A stretch of 64,000 nt of DNA from Beta vulgaris subsp. vulgaris (taxonomy: Eukaryota; Streptophyta; Magnoliopsida; Caryophyllales; Amaranthaceae): positions 34,850,899-34,914,898 of the forward strand of contig NC_079209.1 in NCBI RefSeq assembly GCF_026745355.1, written 5' to 3'. This document shows, piece by piece, positions 11,230 through 24,300 of the stretch. The number at the start of each line of letters is the position of its first letter. Position 1 is the stretch's first letter. The notes beneath the pieces were generated by a model that saw only the letters and a program-made list of their open reading frames with translations, did not search any database and had not been told where the DNA came from. The position numbers and the translations under genes are program-made.

Positions 11230-12813
11230 CACTAGTAGAATAAATGCTTATTGCTGCGGTCAAAAAGTGGCATATTACTGCGGTTTTAGGCGCGCGGCAA
11301 TTACGGGGGCAGCAATAGGTAATAATTATATTGTTGCGGTTTTAAACCGCAGTAATATTTGAACATATTGCTGCGGTTTCTGAATAAAACTGCAGCAATA
11401 TACTTATTTTTTATCAGATTTATAAAGCATATTGCTACGATTTCTGGGGAAAACCGCAGCAATATGCTGTATTTAATAATAAAAAAAATAGACATATTGT
11501 TGCGGTTTCTTGAAAAAACCGCAGCAATATGTACTTGTACAGGTGAATTTTTTTTTTTTTTACATTTTACCATCAAATTTGAAAGCCAAAAAGTCTAAAA
11601 AAAAATAAAAAATACTTATTGAAACTAATAACAAAAAATTATTATACAAAATTCAAAAACATAAAAAATATAAATCTAAATATATTATTACTCTTATGGT
11701 AAAGGAGGCAGAGAGGTTAAAGATAAATGTACACACAAACCCACCTTCAACAGCAAAAATATTTAAGGCAACCATTACAAAAATATTATAACTAGTAAAA
11801 TCATACATAAATAATTAAAAAAATATTCTAAGAACAACAACTACAACAATTACAAAAATAAAAAAGATAACAATCTCCTGAATACTGGAACAAATTGTTA
11901 CACCGAAAACTGGAACAATTACAACGAAAAATAGAACGAGCCACAGCCACGACGAGCCACTGTAAACGATGAGCCACGACGAGCGGAAATCTGAAAAAAT
12001 CGATCAGAAATAATAAAAAAAACGAAAATAACCGATCTGAAATAATAAAAAAATAGAAAAAATACATAAATCTAAAAAAATCGAAATGAAAAAAAGAACG
12101 AGAAAAGATAAAAAAGAAAATGAAAGGAGTCTTCGATCTGAAATTTTCGAGCTTATGATAAACGAAGAGCCACGGCAAACGACGAGCCACAGCCACTTCG
12201 AGTCTTCATGAAATCTTCGAGATGACAGAATGGCCGACGAAGAGGAGAGAGATCGCGCAAGGGAGGCACAGGATAGAGATAAGAGAGATTGCATGAGGAC
12301 GGATCTGAGGGAGGCGCAAATAGTAAGGTTTGGTTTAGGGTTTGAATTTTATGAGTGAGGGAGGCGCAGGAATGAGGGATGCATTTTCGCCTGTGCATAT
12401 TCCTCTGTCGCCATGGTTGAATGCAGGAGAGGAGAGGCGAAGGATTGAGAGTGAGAGGAGAGAGAGAGGCGTGAGAGGAGAGGAGAGGAGAGGAGAGAGA
12501 GTGATGTGTGAGAGGAGAGTGAGAGGCGTGAGAGGTGGGAAAGAGGAGAGAGGGGCACCATTTTTTTTAGGGTTTAACGAGATGGTGCAATCTTAGACAG
12601 CATTATATAATATTGGGTTTTTAAGAAACCGCAGCAATATAGTTGGTCAAAGTAGTCAATTAAATTTTAAAATTTACTCTGTTACTATCTATTGTTGCGG
12701 TTTTGGCTGGGAAACGCAGCAATACGTTTATTTTCGATTTATTATTTTCATTTGACGTGGTTCATTGCTGCGTATAGGTAAAACCGCAGCAATAAGCAAT
12801 TATTCTACTAGTG
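11230..12813. mobile_element. Complete non-autonomous CACTA (EnSpm) element, 1584 bp
   Basis: Termini are perfect inverted repeats, CACTAGTAGAATAA and TTATTCTACTAGTG. The element is flanked by the 3-bp direct repeat TCT (11227-11229 and 12814-12816), as expected for the CACTA superfamily. Both subterminal regions are packed with ATTGCTGCGGTT motifs in both orientations. The centre holds AT-rich DNA and a GAGAGGAGAGG-rich tract. No transposase is encoded, so movement would need a related autonomous element. Removing the element and one TCT makes the flanking Ty3-B integrase continuous, which confirms the insertion boundaries. Confidence 0.93.
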
Positions 12814-13515
12814 TCTCCCAACTTCCTTGAAAGTCTAACATGCATGCTCTTAGCATATCTTCTAGAGTCTGAATTGTCCGTTCCGTCTGACCATCAGTTG
12901 CTGGGTGGAAGGTTGTACTGAAGTCGAGTCTAGTGCCAAGAGCTTTTTGCAATTCTTTCGAAAACTTTGCCTGGAATCTTGAGTCTCGATCAGATACGAT
13001 TGAACTTGGAACTCCATGTAGCCTGACAAATGTAGCTTATCTAAGCTCCAATTATTTCTTATAGCTAAGAAATGCGCGGATTTCGTCAATCTATCCACAA
13101 TCACCAAATAGAGTTCATGACTTGAGTTGACGGTGGTAGTCCCATTATGAAATCCATGGAGATCGAATCCCATCTCCAAGTAAGGACACTCAAAGGTTGT
13201 AGGAGCCTTGTAGGTCTCTGGTGCTCTATCTTGACCTTTTGACAAGTCAAGCATCTTGCCACAAATTCAGCTACTTCTTGCTTCATGTTGCTCCACCCGA
13301 ATGTCTATTTCAAATCTTTGTATAACTTGTTTCCTCCAAGGTGGACTGAGAAAGGACTATTATGAGCTTCTTCTGAAATCCTCTTCTTTAATGCCTCCTT
13401 ATTGGGGACACATAACCTTCCTTGAAATCTCAAAGTACCATCTTCTTGGATCTCAAATCCAGACGACTTTCCTTTTTTCACATCATTCTTTATTTTCTCT
13501 AACCCTGAGTCTGCA
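12814..13515 (-). pseudogene. Ty3-B integrase core and zinc-binding region
   Basis: Minus-strand frames carry the integrase zinc-binding CLTCQKVK motif (about 13250) and then the catalytic core start MDFIMGLPPS, a block with IVDRLTKSAHF, and further core sequence towards 12870. Frames are shifted repeatedly. The right edge at 13515 is cut by Ty3-C, whose target duplication CCTTG follows. The element resumes at 24561. Confidence 0.82.
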
Positions 13516-13520
13516 CCTTG

Positions 13521-16003
13521 TGTAATACTCCGTATTTTTTGGAATTAATTCGTAATAATTAAGAAATACCAAGAAAATAATAAAAAGGTATTTTAATATT
13601 ATTTACAGAATAATAAGAATATAATAATAATAATACCAGTCGGTTGTGTCAAAATCGGATCTATAAAGGTTAAGCCGAGTTCACTCGATTTAAGGTTGCC
13701 ACTTTTAGAAGGATATAAAAAGGGAAATTAAGAGGAGAAAGTTGAGAAACCCTAAAATCCTCACTTTCCTCCTTCAGCCGTCACCTTCCTTTCCTTCTCT
13801 TTCCTCTCTCGCTGCTCTCCTCTTCCCTCTCGCTGCCCTCCTCTTCTTTGTCGCTGTTTCCTCCTTTTCTTCGTCTCTCTCTCGCCGTATGCTGCTGTGC
13901 GAGGCTCGCGTGGACAAGGCTTCGCGAGTCCGAGGCTGCAGGTGTGCCGGTGTGTGCGAGACGAGCAAGGGACGAGGGTGCGCGCTGAGTTGTTGCGTGT
14001 GGTCGGGTGAAAAGTCGAGGGGTGTGAAGGATGTGCGGGTCGCGAAGTTGGTGCGAGCTAACTGGTTTGTGCGGAGTGACGAGTGCGAGGGAGTCCGTGA
14101 GCGACGAATCTCGAGGGTGCTAGTGCGAGGTTCGCGTATGCGACGAGGCTCGAAGGGTGTGTGTTCAAGCGTGGCTGTGCGAGACGAGCGAGCAACGTGC
14201 TGCTGGTGCGACGAGTCGTCGAGGGTTGTGCGCGAGAGTACCGTGCGAGCGATTCGGGCTGTGCGGCTGCTGGTGGTGCGCAGCTAGTTGGTCGCCGGAG
14301 TTCCTTTGCCGGCGAAACTCAGTTGTTTAAAACCTAATAGGTATATATATTATATTAAGTTTAATTATGATTTATGTTTTCATAATTATGTTAAATTATA
14401 ATTAGTTAATTAATAATTCGAGTTAATGAGTTCATTTTATTATTCTGAGTATAATTGCGGATCTGACTTTCGGACATAATATTGGATCAGACCTAATGAC
14501 TTTTGGACATAAGATTTTCGACATAAAACATGGCTGGACTTATAATTTAAATTGGTTTGGTAAAGATAGTGGACTAATGACACTAACTAATATTAGTATG
14601 TTCACTAACCTTAATCTTAAAAGACGTTAAACTCTTTATAATAAGAAAAGTAACAAAAATTCATAAACAAGGGGTTTAGTTATCGTTTACTTCGAATTAT
14701 TAAACCGTATAGTCTTAGTTACGTAGTAGTTGTTAATATTACCAACGACGTAGCACTAAAGCTTTTATTTAACGGTTTAGGTCCCAATTTCATAAGCGGA
14801 ACGTTCGTTTAAGACAGCGAAAATTCTCCGTTACAAGGTACGTACGCGTACCAGTTTAATCCCAAGTATTAGTATCATGATTAGGTTGCAATCTATGTTA
14901 TTGGAACCTAGAAGCATGATAGGGAACGTTTGATTGATTGAGATTATCTGGTTAGACATTTGTAATTGAAATCGATATGTTGCATTGGAATGCGTAATTC
15001 TATCGTAGTATAAACAAGAGCATTTTAATCTATCCATAGTGTAACAAGGTTGTTACAAGAGATATGATTCGAGCATTGTAACTAAAAGGACAGGTAAATG
15101 ATTCTATGTATCCATAGTGTAACAAGAGTGTTACAAGAGATACGATTTGAGCATTGTAACTAAGAGAACAGGTAAATGACTATATGTGGTTATGAAATGA
15201 AATGTTAATATTAAAATGAATTATGGCAATATCTTGTAGTGGACTCCCTACAAGTGATGAACAATGGGGGGAGTGTGGGACTTGTCTACGCTCCTACGCA
15301 GGCCTACTGTGACGACAGTAGTGTCCTTATATTTTGACACTCAAGTAGGCGGAAGGTTCCGTTCGATCTTGGGGGTATGCATACTAAGGTGATGGGTGTG
15401 AGACGGAACAAAATCGTATTTGCATTTCATCTAACAGACCTAGTGTCTGTTAAGGATTCAGTAGCCCGTATGATTCTAGTAAGATGACATTGCCCGTTCG
15501 ATGCCAATTAAAGATTAAAGATATAAAGTTAAAGGATGTAACATAATGTAGCATCATGCTTAAGATGTTCATGTGTGCATCATTTATGCTATAATGTATT
15601 CAATGGTTCATTACGTACTCAGCATAGCTGATTGTGTGTTATTATGTGTTTGATGAACTGCGATGAACCATTGATGCTACAATGGGGAGCAGACTAGGTG
15701 TGCTGGTGTTGGCATATTCTCGAGCATACGGGGACTAGGCTTTGGTATTTACATTAAAGCATTTTAAATAAGTATTATTGGTTTTTCTAAGACTTATATA
15801 AATGGTTTGTGGTTTGAAGAAAGGGGTCATTGATGATTCCCGAGTTGTATTTATATTTTAATTCCGCTGCATTTTAGTTTTCAAGACAATGTTTTAAGTT
15901 ATCGTTAACCTTATTATGCCTTGCGTTCCACCGCGGCGGTAACGCCCCCGAGCTCGACGCGACGTAGCAGTGGTAGACGCGTGTGGATTTTGGGGGTGTT
16001 ACA
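13521..16003 (+). repeat. Ty3-C 5' LTR
   Basis: Bounded by TGTAATACTCCG and GGGGGTGTTACA. It contains a TATA box and, at about 13890-14300, a markedly GC-rich block built of GTGCGAGACGAG-like units, followed by AT-rich DNA. It matches the 3' LTR closely once a 757-bp insertion in that copy is discounted. The open frame at 13742 begins with TTG, not ATG, and is unlikely to be translated. Confidence 0.93.
13714..13723 (+). promoter_or_regulatory. TATA box of the Ty3-C 5' LTR
   Basis: TATAAAAAGG lies 193 bp into the LTR and is followed about 25-30 bp on by an A/G-rich leader. The same position in the 3' LTR (about 21497) keeps TATAAAAAGG. It is the likely start region of the genomic transcript. 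Confidence 0.7.
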
Positions 16004-16007
16004 AAAC

Positions 16008-16020
16008 TGGTATCAGAGCC
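16008..16020 (+). other. Primer binding site, tRNA-iMet
   Basis: TGGTATCAGAGCC begins five bases after the 5' LTR end and is complementary to the 3' end of plant initiator-methionine tRNA, the usual primer for plant Ty3 and copia elements. Confidence 0.9.
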
Positions 16021-16549
16021 GAAGGCTCTGAATTTCAAAGACGTTTTAAAAACATTTCAAAATGGGTAGTATGGGATAGGAGCATATAGAACATATTATG
16101 TTATGTGCATTAAGTCATAGGAATGATTGCAAATGTGATTTCGTTTCGTGTCTTGAACTCGAATGTGCTGTTTGATTGTTCAATTGAAGTTGCGAACGAT
16201 TCTTGCAATATTCAAATATGAATAGGTTAAGAGGATGTACAAGGATGTTTCAAAAATGGTGTTGAATTAAAACCTTATTTTTGCGACAAAACTATTTACT
16301 TGATTGGAACGATCGTTTTATCTCTTAAATACCCATACATATATAACATGTTTCAAAACCTTTGATGATACTTTATGATATTCCTTGTTATGGTTGTGAC
16401 GTCTCATGTAGATGTTTGTTTTGCAAGTCGATAAGGACTTAATATTTGTTCGTGACAACTGCTTGCTACATGTGCAATGTGTATTGGTTAAGAAAGTGTA
16501 GGATGATGTGTGTCACTGAGATAGCTATTATGTTATTTTCAGCGTATAA

Positions 16550-17720
16550 TGGTTCGGTCGGGAGGCACGCCTGAAACCTCTCTGAATATCGAGCAATCGA
16601 TACGTGACTTGGTGCAAATCACTGCCAACCTAGCCCAAGGTCACAATCGTGAAGGGGATTTATCGAAAAGGTTGCCCGTAGGAACCACCAATACTGAATG
16701 GGAAAGGGGGACCTGAAGAATTAGAGAACTGGGTTGGGGAATTCGATAAACTTTTCTTCACCTATCCTGCCCTGATGAGAAAACTGTGCCCTTAGCGAGC
16801 TACTACCTTCAGGGAGATGCTCATTTCTGGTGGACCCAAGCTAAGAGCAACCTCCTGAGTCAGCCTGGTTTTGGGTGGGAAACTTTCAAAAAGGCCTTAA
16901 GGGACAAATATTACCCTCCATACCTTAAGAAGCAGAAAGCCCAAGAATTTATGATGTTGGAACAAGGGACTCTGTCTGTTGAGGAGTACTACCGGAAATT
17001 CATCGAGCTGATGAGATTTGCCCCGGAAATAGCACCTACTGAGGAATCTAAAGCCTCACGTTTCGAACTAGGACTTACCCTTGACCTGCAAGGAAGACTG
17101 GGGGGAGATATATTCACCTCTTTAGATCATGTGTTTGGCAAAGCTGCTCATCTTTATGCCATCAGGAAGAGAGAGGAAGGGGGTAAGCAGGGTGAGAAAC
17201 GAAAGGATAATCCAAACCCTGAGGTCCAGAAGTTTGAGAAGAAGCATAATGGGAACCAAAACCATCAAGACCCTCAAAGGAATTTCGGTAAGGGACCCAA
17301 TAACAACAATAAAATCCCAACAACAATAACCGCAATAACAACACCAATAACCGCAGACTGAGCGTGTGTATAGGTGTAGAAAGTGCCCTAACAACCATCC
17401 TGGTAGAGACTGTGAGGGTAACAAGGTGGAATGTCGAGAATGCGGGAAATTGGGACATAGGGCATATGAGTGCTACTCGAAGAACAAACTGATCAACCCA
17501 ATGGCCAAAAGAATGGGAATTATGGGGACAAACCTCGAAATGGAAAGGAAACGGGAATGGAAATGGGGGAAGTGCTTACAATGGGAATTCTAACTACTCC
17601 AAGCCTTAACCAACACCAATAATCAGACATCTAATGGGAACAATGCAACCAATTCCCAAGATAAGGGCAAGGGGAAGCTGTATATGATGTCGACTAGAGA
17701 AAAGAGGCTCGAAGGGATGT
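16550..17720 (+). pseudogene. Ty3-C gag, frameshifted
   Basis: An ATG at 16550 opens a gag-like N-terminus that ends in a stop at about 16714. The capsid region resumes in another frame at 16786, with a block containing YYLQGDAHFWWTQAKS and later SVEEYYRKFIELMRFAPE. The nucleocapsid knuckle CRECGKLGHRAYEC lies at about 17432-17473 in a third frame. The product would coat the element's RNA in virus-like particles. At least three frame changes mean no full gag can be made. Confidence 0.88.
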
Positions 17721-18150
17721 TGTCTCGGGTACATTTTCTATCAACTCCACTCCTGTTAAAGTATTGTTTGATTCTGGAGCATCATTGTCATTTATTGCCC
17801 ATTCAACTGTTAGGACTTTAACATTGATCGAGTCTGAGTCGATTTCTATGCCTATAGTCATTCCGTCTGGGGAACTGTTAATGCTCTAAAAGATTTCTAA
17901 AAGTGCCACTGAAAATAGGAGAGGTTTCTTTCCTTCTGACTGATAGAGTTTAACTTATCAAACCTAGACGTTATTTTGGGGATGGATTGGCTTGGAAAGT
18001 ACATGGCTAAGATAGACTGCGATGCGCAGAAAGTGGAACTGAGAGATCCTTCGGGAAAAAGAGTGTCATATAGGAGAATACCTCGAGAACCGGAATTAAG
18101 GTGATCAATGCCTACAACTTAAGAACTGCATAGACAAGGGATGGCCTCTA
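17721..18150 (+). pseudogene. Ty3-C protease region
   Basis: The aspartic protease active site DSGAS is readable at about 17770 after VLF, followed by the second protease block near 17975 (GMDWLGKYMAKIDCDAQK). The enzyme would cut gag-pol. Short indels relative to the related element A break the frame several times within 400 bp. Confidence 0.82.
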
Positions 18151-18153
18151 TTT

Positions 18154-19070
18154 ATGTGTTCGGTGAGAAGAATTGAGGATGATCCGTTAAGACCTGAGGA
18201 TGTGCCAGTAGTCCGAGAGTTCCAGGATGTTTTTCCTGAAGATATACCTGGTATGCCACCAAGGAGAGATGTAGAGTTCACCGTTGACCTAGTACCTGGG
18301 ACTGGACCAATTTCGAAAGCCCCATATCGAATGGCTCCAGCAGAAATGAACGAGTTGAAAAACCAGTTGGAGGAACTACTGACAAAGGGTATATTAGACC
18401 TAGCATGTCACCATGGGGAGCACCGTCTTATTTGTGAAAAAGAAGGATGGTAGTTTGAGGTTGTGTATAGACTATCGGAGTTGAACAATGTCACTGTGAA
18501 AAACAAGTACCCATTGCCTAGGATTGATGACTTGTTCGACCAATTCAGGGTGCGGGGATGTTCTCCAAAATAGACTTAAGGTCAGGTTACCATCAATTGA
18601 GGATTGTTGATCATGATATACCTAAGACTGCTTTCAGGACTAGATATGGCCATATGAGTTTACGGTAATGCCTTTTGGGTTATCTAATGCACCTGCAGTT
18701 TTCATGGACCTTATGAATAGGATCTTTCGACCCTACCTCGATAAATTTGTCGTTGTGTTCATAGACGATATACTGATCTATTCTAGGAGCAAGGAGGACC
18801 ATGAGGGTCATTTGAGAGTCATTTTGCAGACACTTAGGGACAACCAACTATATGCGAAGTTTTCGAAGTGTGAATTTTGGTTGGAAAGAGTGTCATTTTT
18901 GGGTCACTTTGTCTCCAAGGAGGGTGTGTCAGTAGATCCTGCAAAGATCAAAGCCGTGAGTGAATGGCCTACTCCAAAGAATGTCACAGACATAAGAAGT
19001 TTCTTGGGTTTAGCCGGTTACTATAGGAGATTTGTGAAAGACTTCTCCAAAATAGCAAACCCATGACCAT
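18154..19070 (+). pseudogene. Ty3-C reverse transcriptase
   Basis: Motifs in order are [34 protein letters not shown], then frameshifts through the first RT block, then [20 protein letters not shown] and the catalytic FIDDIL motif at about 18760, followed by [16 protein letters not shown] and [12 protein letters not shown]. The catalytic pair of Asp is intact. Compared with element A, single-base losses occur at about 18380, 18422 and 18476, and the frame is lost again around 18560 and 18650. The enzyme cannot be made as one chain. Confidence 0.9.
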
Positions 19071-19560
19071 TTGATGAAGAAGGATTGTAGGTTTAACTGG
19101 AATGAGGACAGTGAGAAAGCCTTTCAAACGCTCAAAGAAAGGTTAACATCAGCCCCTGTCCTAACCTTGCCTAAGGGAATGAGGGATATGATGTGTATAG
19201 TGATGCGTCCAAGAATGGGTTGGGTTGTGTTCTTATGCAAAATGGGAAGGTCATAGCTTATGCGTCTCGGCAGTTGAAGCCGTATGAAGTCAATTACCCA
19301 ACACACGACTTAGAATTGGCCGCAATAGTGTTTGCCCTAAAAATCTGGAGACACTACCTTTACGGGGTGACTTGTCGAATCTTCACGATCACAAAAGTCT
19401 CAAATACATCTTCACCCAGAAAGACCTTAATATGAGACACGCAGATGGTTAGAGCTCATCAAGGACTATGACTTAGACATCCAGTACCATGAGGGTAAAG
19501 CCAACGTCGTTGCTGATGCGTTAAGTCGCAAGTCTAGCCATAGCCTGAATACATTAGTCG
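19071..19560 (+). pseudogene. Ty3-C RNase H
   Basis: It follows RT directly. Seen: [18 protein letters not shown] (catalytic Asp), a block containing [17 protein letters not shown] and [11 protein letters not shown], a degraded DHKSLKY region near 19385, and ADALSRKS near 19520. The domain would remove RNA from the RNA-DNA hybrid. Frames change at about 19190 and 19390. Confidence 0.85.
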
Positions 19561-21075
19561 TTGCCGACAAACTTTGTGAAGTTTTCTAGACTCCAGATAG
19601 AAGTTGTTCATGAAGGGGAGGTAGAAAGATTGTGAGTGCCTAACCATCGAGCCCAACTTTCTAGACGAAATAAGAGAGATCAACCTGGGGATGTGAAGCT
19701 TGAGCGAGTCAAAGCAAAGCTTAAGGAGGGAAAAGCAGAAGGGTTTGCGATCCATGAGGATGGAAGCATAAGATATAAGGGTAGGTGGTGTGTGCCACAA
19801 AAATGTGAAGAATTGAAACAAAAGATAATGGGTGAGGGTCATAACACGACTTATTCCGTCCACCCAGGGGGAGATAAGTTTATAAGGACCTCAAGAAGAT
19901 GTTCTGGTGGCCTGGGATGAAAAAGCAGTAGCTGAATTTGTTTCAAAATGTCTAACGTGCCAGAAAGTCAAAAGTGAACACAAGAGACCTCAAGGAAAGA
20001 TTCAACCTTTAGACATTCCGACATGGAAATGGGACTCTATCCATGGATTTCGTTGTAGCCTTACCTAGGAGTCGAGGAGGCAATAATACCATATGGGTGA
20101 TAGTAGACAGACTAACCAAAACAGCAAGGTTCATACCTATGAAAGATACGTGGAGTATGGAAGCCTTAGCCAAGGCCTATGTGAAAAATGTCATTCGATT
20201 GCATGGAGTACCCACGAGTATAGTATCAGATAGAGATTCGCGATTCCTTTCGAATTTCTGGAAAAAGGTCAGGAAGCTTTTGGTAGTGAGCTATTGATGA
20301 GTACAGCCTTTCACCCAGCTACAGAGGTCAAACCGAAAGAACTATTAGACATTAGAGGACATGTTGCGAGCATGTGCCTTAGAATACCAGGGATCTGGGA
20401 AGACCATTTGGACCTCATAGAATTCTCATACAACAACAGCTACCATGCTAGTATTAAGATGGCACCATTTGAAGCACTTATGGGAGAAAGTGTCGTAGCC
20501 CTTTGTGTTGGAACGACATTAGTGAGACTGTGGTGTTAGGACCTGAGATGATTCAGGAGACAGTGGATCAGGTGCGATTCATTCAAGAAAAGATTAAGGC
20601 TGCACAGGACAGGCAGAAATCCTATGCGGATCAGAAGCGAAGGGATGAGAATTACGAAGTCGGGGAAAAAGTATTGCTTAAGGTGTCTCCAATGAAAGGA
20701 GTGATGCGATTCGGGAAAAAGGGGAAGCTAAGCCCTAAATTCATAGGACCATATGAGATTCTGGCGAGAGTAGGCAAAGTCGCTTATCGCCTAGATTTGC
20801 CCAATAACTTAGAAAGGTCCTAATGTGTTTCACGTATCCCAATCCGGAGATACGTACCGGATGAGTCACATGTACTTGAACCGGAAAATGTCGAAATAGA
20901 CGAGACCTTATCCTATGAGGAGAAACCTGTCCAATCTAGACCGCAAAGTGCGTAGTACGAGGAATAAGGACATCAGAATTGTCAAAGTGTTGTGGAGAAA
21001 TCAAAATACTGAAGAAGCCACCTGGGAAGCCGAAGATGCAATGCGTCTGAAGTACCCTGAGCTTTTTCAAGAGTA
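19561..21075 (+). pseudogene. Ty3-C integrase with chromodomain-like tail
   Basis: The zinc-binding region shows YSVHPGGDK at about 19850 and a Cys pair near 19950. The catalytic core follows, with MDFVVALPRSRGG (first Asp, about 20043) and [15 protein letters not shown] (second Asp, about 20230). The GPYEI and VAYRLDLPNN blocks of the C-terminal domain follow. A chromodomain-like end, VKVLWRNQNTEEATWEAED, lies at about 20980-21040. The role would be insertion of the DNA copy, with the tail thought to recognise chromatin marks. Frameshifts at about 19890, 20290, 20500 and 20820 disable it. Confidence 0.88.
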
Positions 21076-21291
21076 CGTGAGTTACGGGGACGTAACTTTT
21101 CTTTTAAGGGGGAAGAATGCGATAGAATTTCGCGCTTTCACCCTAAAGTATGTTAATTATGATAGTTATTGTAGTTATTGCTGATCTGTTGTGCGAACGT
21201 TAGAAAACGCTTATGAAATTTTGGGACTTAGAAGTGCAAAAGATCGTCGTTAAGACTGGCTACCTCCAAGTTTCGGGACGAAACTTCTTTT

Positions 21292-21304
21292 AAGGGGGAA
21301 AGCC
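21292..21304 (+). other. Polypurine tract of Ty3-C
   Basis: AAGGGGGAAAGCC ends immediately before the 3' LTR and would prime plus-strand DNA synthesis. Confidence 0.7.
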
Positions 21305-24300
21305 TGTAATACTCCGTATTTTTGGAATTAATTCGTAATAATTAAGAAATACCAAGAAAATAATAAAAAGGTATTTTAATATTATTTACAGAATAATAAG
21401 AATATAATAATAATAATACGAGTCGGTTGTGTCAAAATCGGATCTATAAAGGTTAAGCCGAGTTCACTCGATTTAAGGTTGCCACTTTTAGAAGGGTATA
21501 AAAAGGGAAATTAAGAGGAGAAAGTTGAGAAACCCTAAAATCCTCACTTTCCTCCTTCAGCCGTCACCTTCCTTTCCTTCTCTTTCCTCTCTCGCTGCTC
21601 TCCTCTTCCCTCTCGCTGCCCTCCTCTTCTTTGTCACTGTTTCTGAAGCATATGCATTTGACCTGATCTTGAAATTAATCATAAGTTTGTTTAATTTCTG
21701 GGTTTGGTTAATATTGAGGATTATTAAGGGCTTAAATTGTCCTAATCAAGGTGATAACAAGCTTAACTAGCTCGGTTTGTCCTAAAACACTACTTAAGCA
21801 TCTTAATTAGGTTAATCTTTTGTTAATCTCTACTTAAGCAAGATTAACTAATACTAATGACACCTTAATCATCATTATGTATTGGTAATCAAGTTTAGTA
21901 AGTGATTAAGTAGCCTAATTACATGTTTAAGCTAAGCTAATTATTAGAAGTGTGCTGTAATGGTTGTAATTTTTGTTTCTTCTATTTTATTAGCCTAGTT
22001 GGCATAGCTAAAGTCGTCCAAATGAGCTGATTTTTGGACATGTTGTAGCCATATAAGTTAGCTTTGTACTCCTTTTGGAATTAGATCATTGGAATGAAAA
22101 TTGAAGCTTTTATGCTTGAAACACTAAGCTGTGTGCTTATTGTATTTCCGGTCAGTTTAGACCATTTACAAATCTTTGCTTAATTCTATCACTTAATCGT
22201 TGAATTAGTGATTGAAACTCAAAGTGGATGCAAGTTAGAAGCTTATTGTTATAACTTGATCTTAGATTGGTGGTATTTGGGTAGTGAAAGTGGTGGTTGT
22301 TCAATCTAATTGAACCGGTTTGATACAAACGTTTATGTTCTCTTTCTTTGTTCTTGTTTCTTTCTTTGAATGCTCTTGTTATCTTAATCAATATGTATCA
22401 GTTTCCTCCTTTTCTTCGTCTCTCTCTCGCCGTGTGCTGCTGTGCGAGGCTCGCGTGTACGAGGCTTCGCGAGTCCGAGGCTGCATGTGTGCCGGTGTGT
22501 GCGAGACGAGCAAGGGACGAGGGTGCGCGCTGAGTTGTTGCGTGTGGTCGGGTGAAAAGTCGAGGGGTGTGAAGGCTGTGCGGGTCGCGAAGTTGGTGTG
22601 AGCGAACGGGTTTGTGCGGAGTGACGAGTGCGAGGGAGTCCGTGAGCGACGAATCTCGAGGGCGCTAGTGCGAGGCTCGCGTGTGCGACGAGGCTCGAAG
22701 GGTGTGTGTTCAAGCGTGGTTGTGCGAGACGAGCGAGCAACGTGCTGCTGGTGCGACGAGTCGTCGAGGGTTGTGCGCGAGAGTACCGTGCGAGCGATTC
22801 GGGCTGTGCGGCTGCTGTGGTGGTGCGCAGCTAGTTGGTCGCCGGAGTTCCTTTGCCGGCGAAACTCAGTTGTTTAAAACCTAATAGGTATATATATTAT
22901 ATTAAGTTTAATTATGATTTATGTTTTCATAATTATGTTAAATTATAATTAGTTAATTAATAATTCGAGTTAATGAGTTCATTTTATTATTCTGAGTATA
23001 ATTGCGGATCTGACTTTCGGACATAATATTGGATCGGACCTAATGACTTTTGGACATAAGATTTTCAACATAAAACATGGCTGGACTTATAATTTAAATT
23101 GGTTTGGTAAAGATAGTGGACTAATGACACTAACTAATATTAGTATGTTCACTAACCTTAATTCTTAAAAGACGTTAAACTCTTTATAATAAGAAAAGTA
23201 TCGAAAATTCATAAACAAGGGGTTTAGTTATCGTTTACTTCGAATTATTAAACCGTATAGTCTTAGTTACGTAGTAGTTGTTAATATTACCAACGACGTA
23301 GCACTAAAGCTTTTATTTAACGGTTTAGGTCCCAATTTCATAAGCGGAATGTTCGATTAAGACAGCGAAAATTCTCCGTTACAAGGTACGTACGCGTACC
23401 AGTTTAATCCCAAGTATTAGTATCATGATTAGGTTGCAATCTATGTTATTGGAACCTAGAAGCATGATAGGGAACGTTTGATTGATTGAGATTGTCTGGT
23501 TAGACATTTGTAATTGAAATCGATATGTTGCATTGGAATGCGTAATTCTATCGTAGTATAAACAAGAGCATTTTAATCTATCCATAGTGTAACAAGGTTG
23601 TTACAAGAGATATGATTCGAGCATTGTAACTAAAAGGACAGGTAAATGATTCTATGTATCCATAGTGTAACAAGAGTGTTACAAGAGATACGATTTGAGC
23701 ATTGTAACTAAGAGAACAGGTAAATGACTATATGTGGTTATGAAATGAATGGTTAATATTAAAATGAATTATGGCAAAATCTTGTAGTTGGACTCCCTAC
23801 AAGTGATGAACAATGGGGGGAGTGTGGGACTTGTCCTACGCTCCTACGCAGGCCTACTGTGACGACAATAGTGTCCTTATATTTTGACACTCAAGTAGGC
23901 GGAAGGTTCCGTTCGATCTGGGGGGTATGCATACTAAGGTGATGGGTGTGAGGCGGAACAAAACCGTATTTGCATTTCATCTAACAGACCTAGTGTCTGT
24001 TAAGGATTCAGTAGCCCGTATGATTCTAGTAAGATGACGGTGCCCGTGCGATGCCAATTAAAGATTAAAGATATAAAAGTTAAAGTATGTAACATAATGT
24101 AGCATCATGCTTAAGATCGTTCATGTGTGCATCATTTATGCTTATATGTATTCAATGGTTCATTACGTACTCAGCATAGCTGATTGTGTGTTATTATGTG
24201 TTTGATGAACTGCGATGAACCATTGATGCTACAATGGGGAGCAGACTAGGTGTGTTGGTGTTGCTGCATATTCTCGAGCATACGGGGACTAGGCTTTGGT

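Noticed and set aside
13742..14287. A 181-codon open frame in the Ty3-C 5' LTR
   Set aside because: It starts with TTG rather than ATG, is low-complexity and is broken in the 3' LTR copy. Probably not translated.
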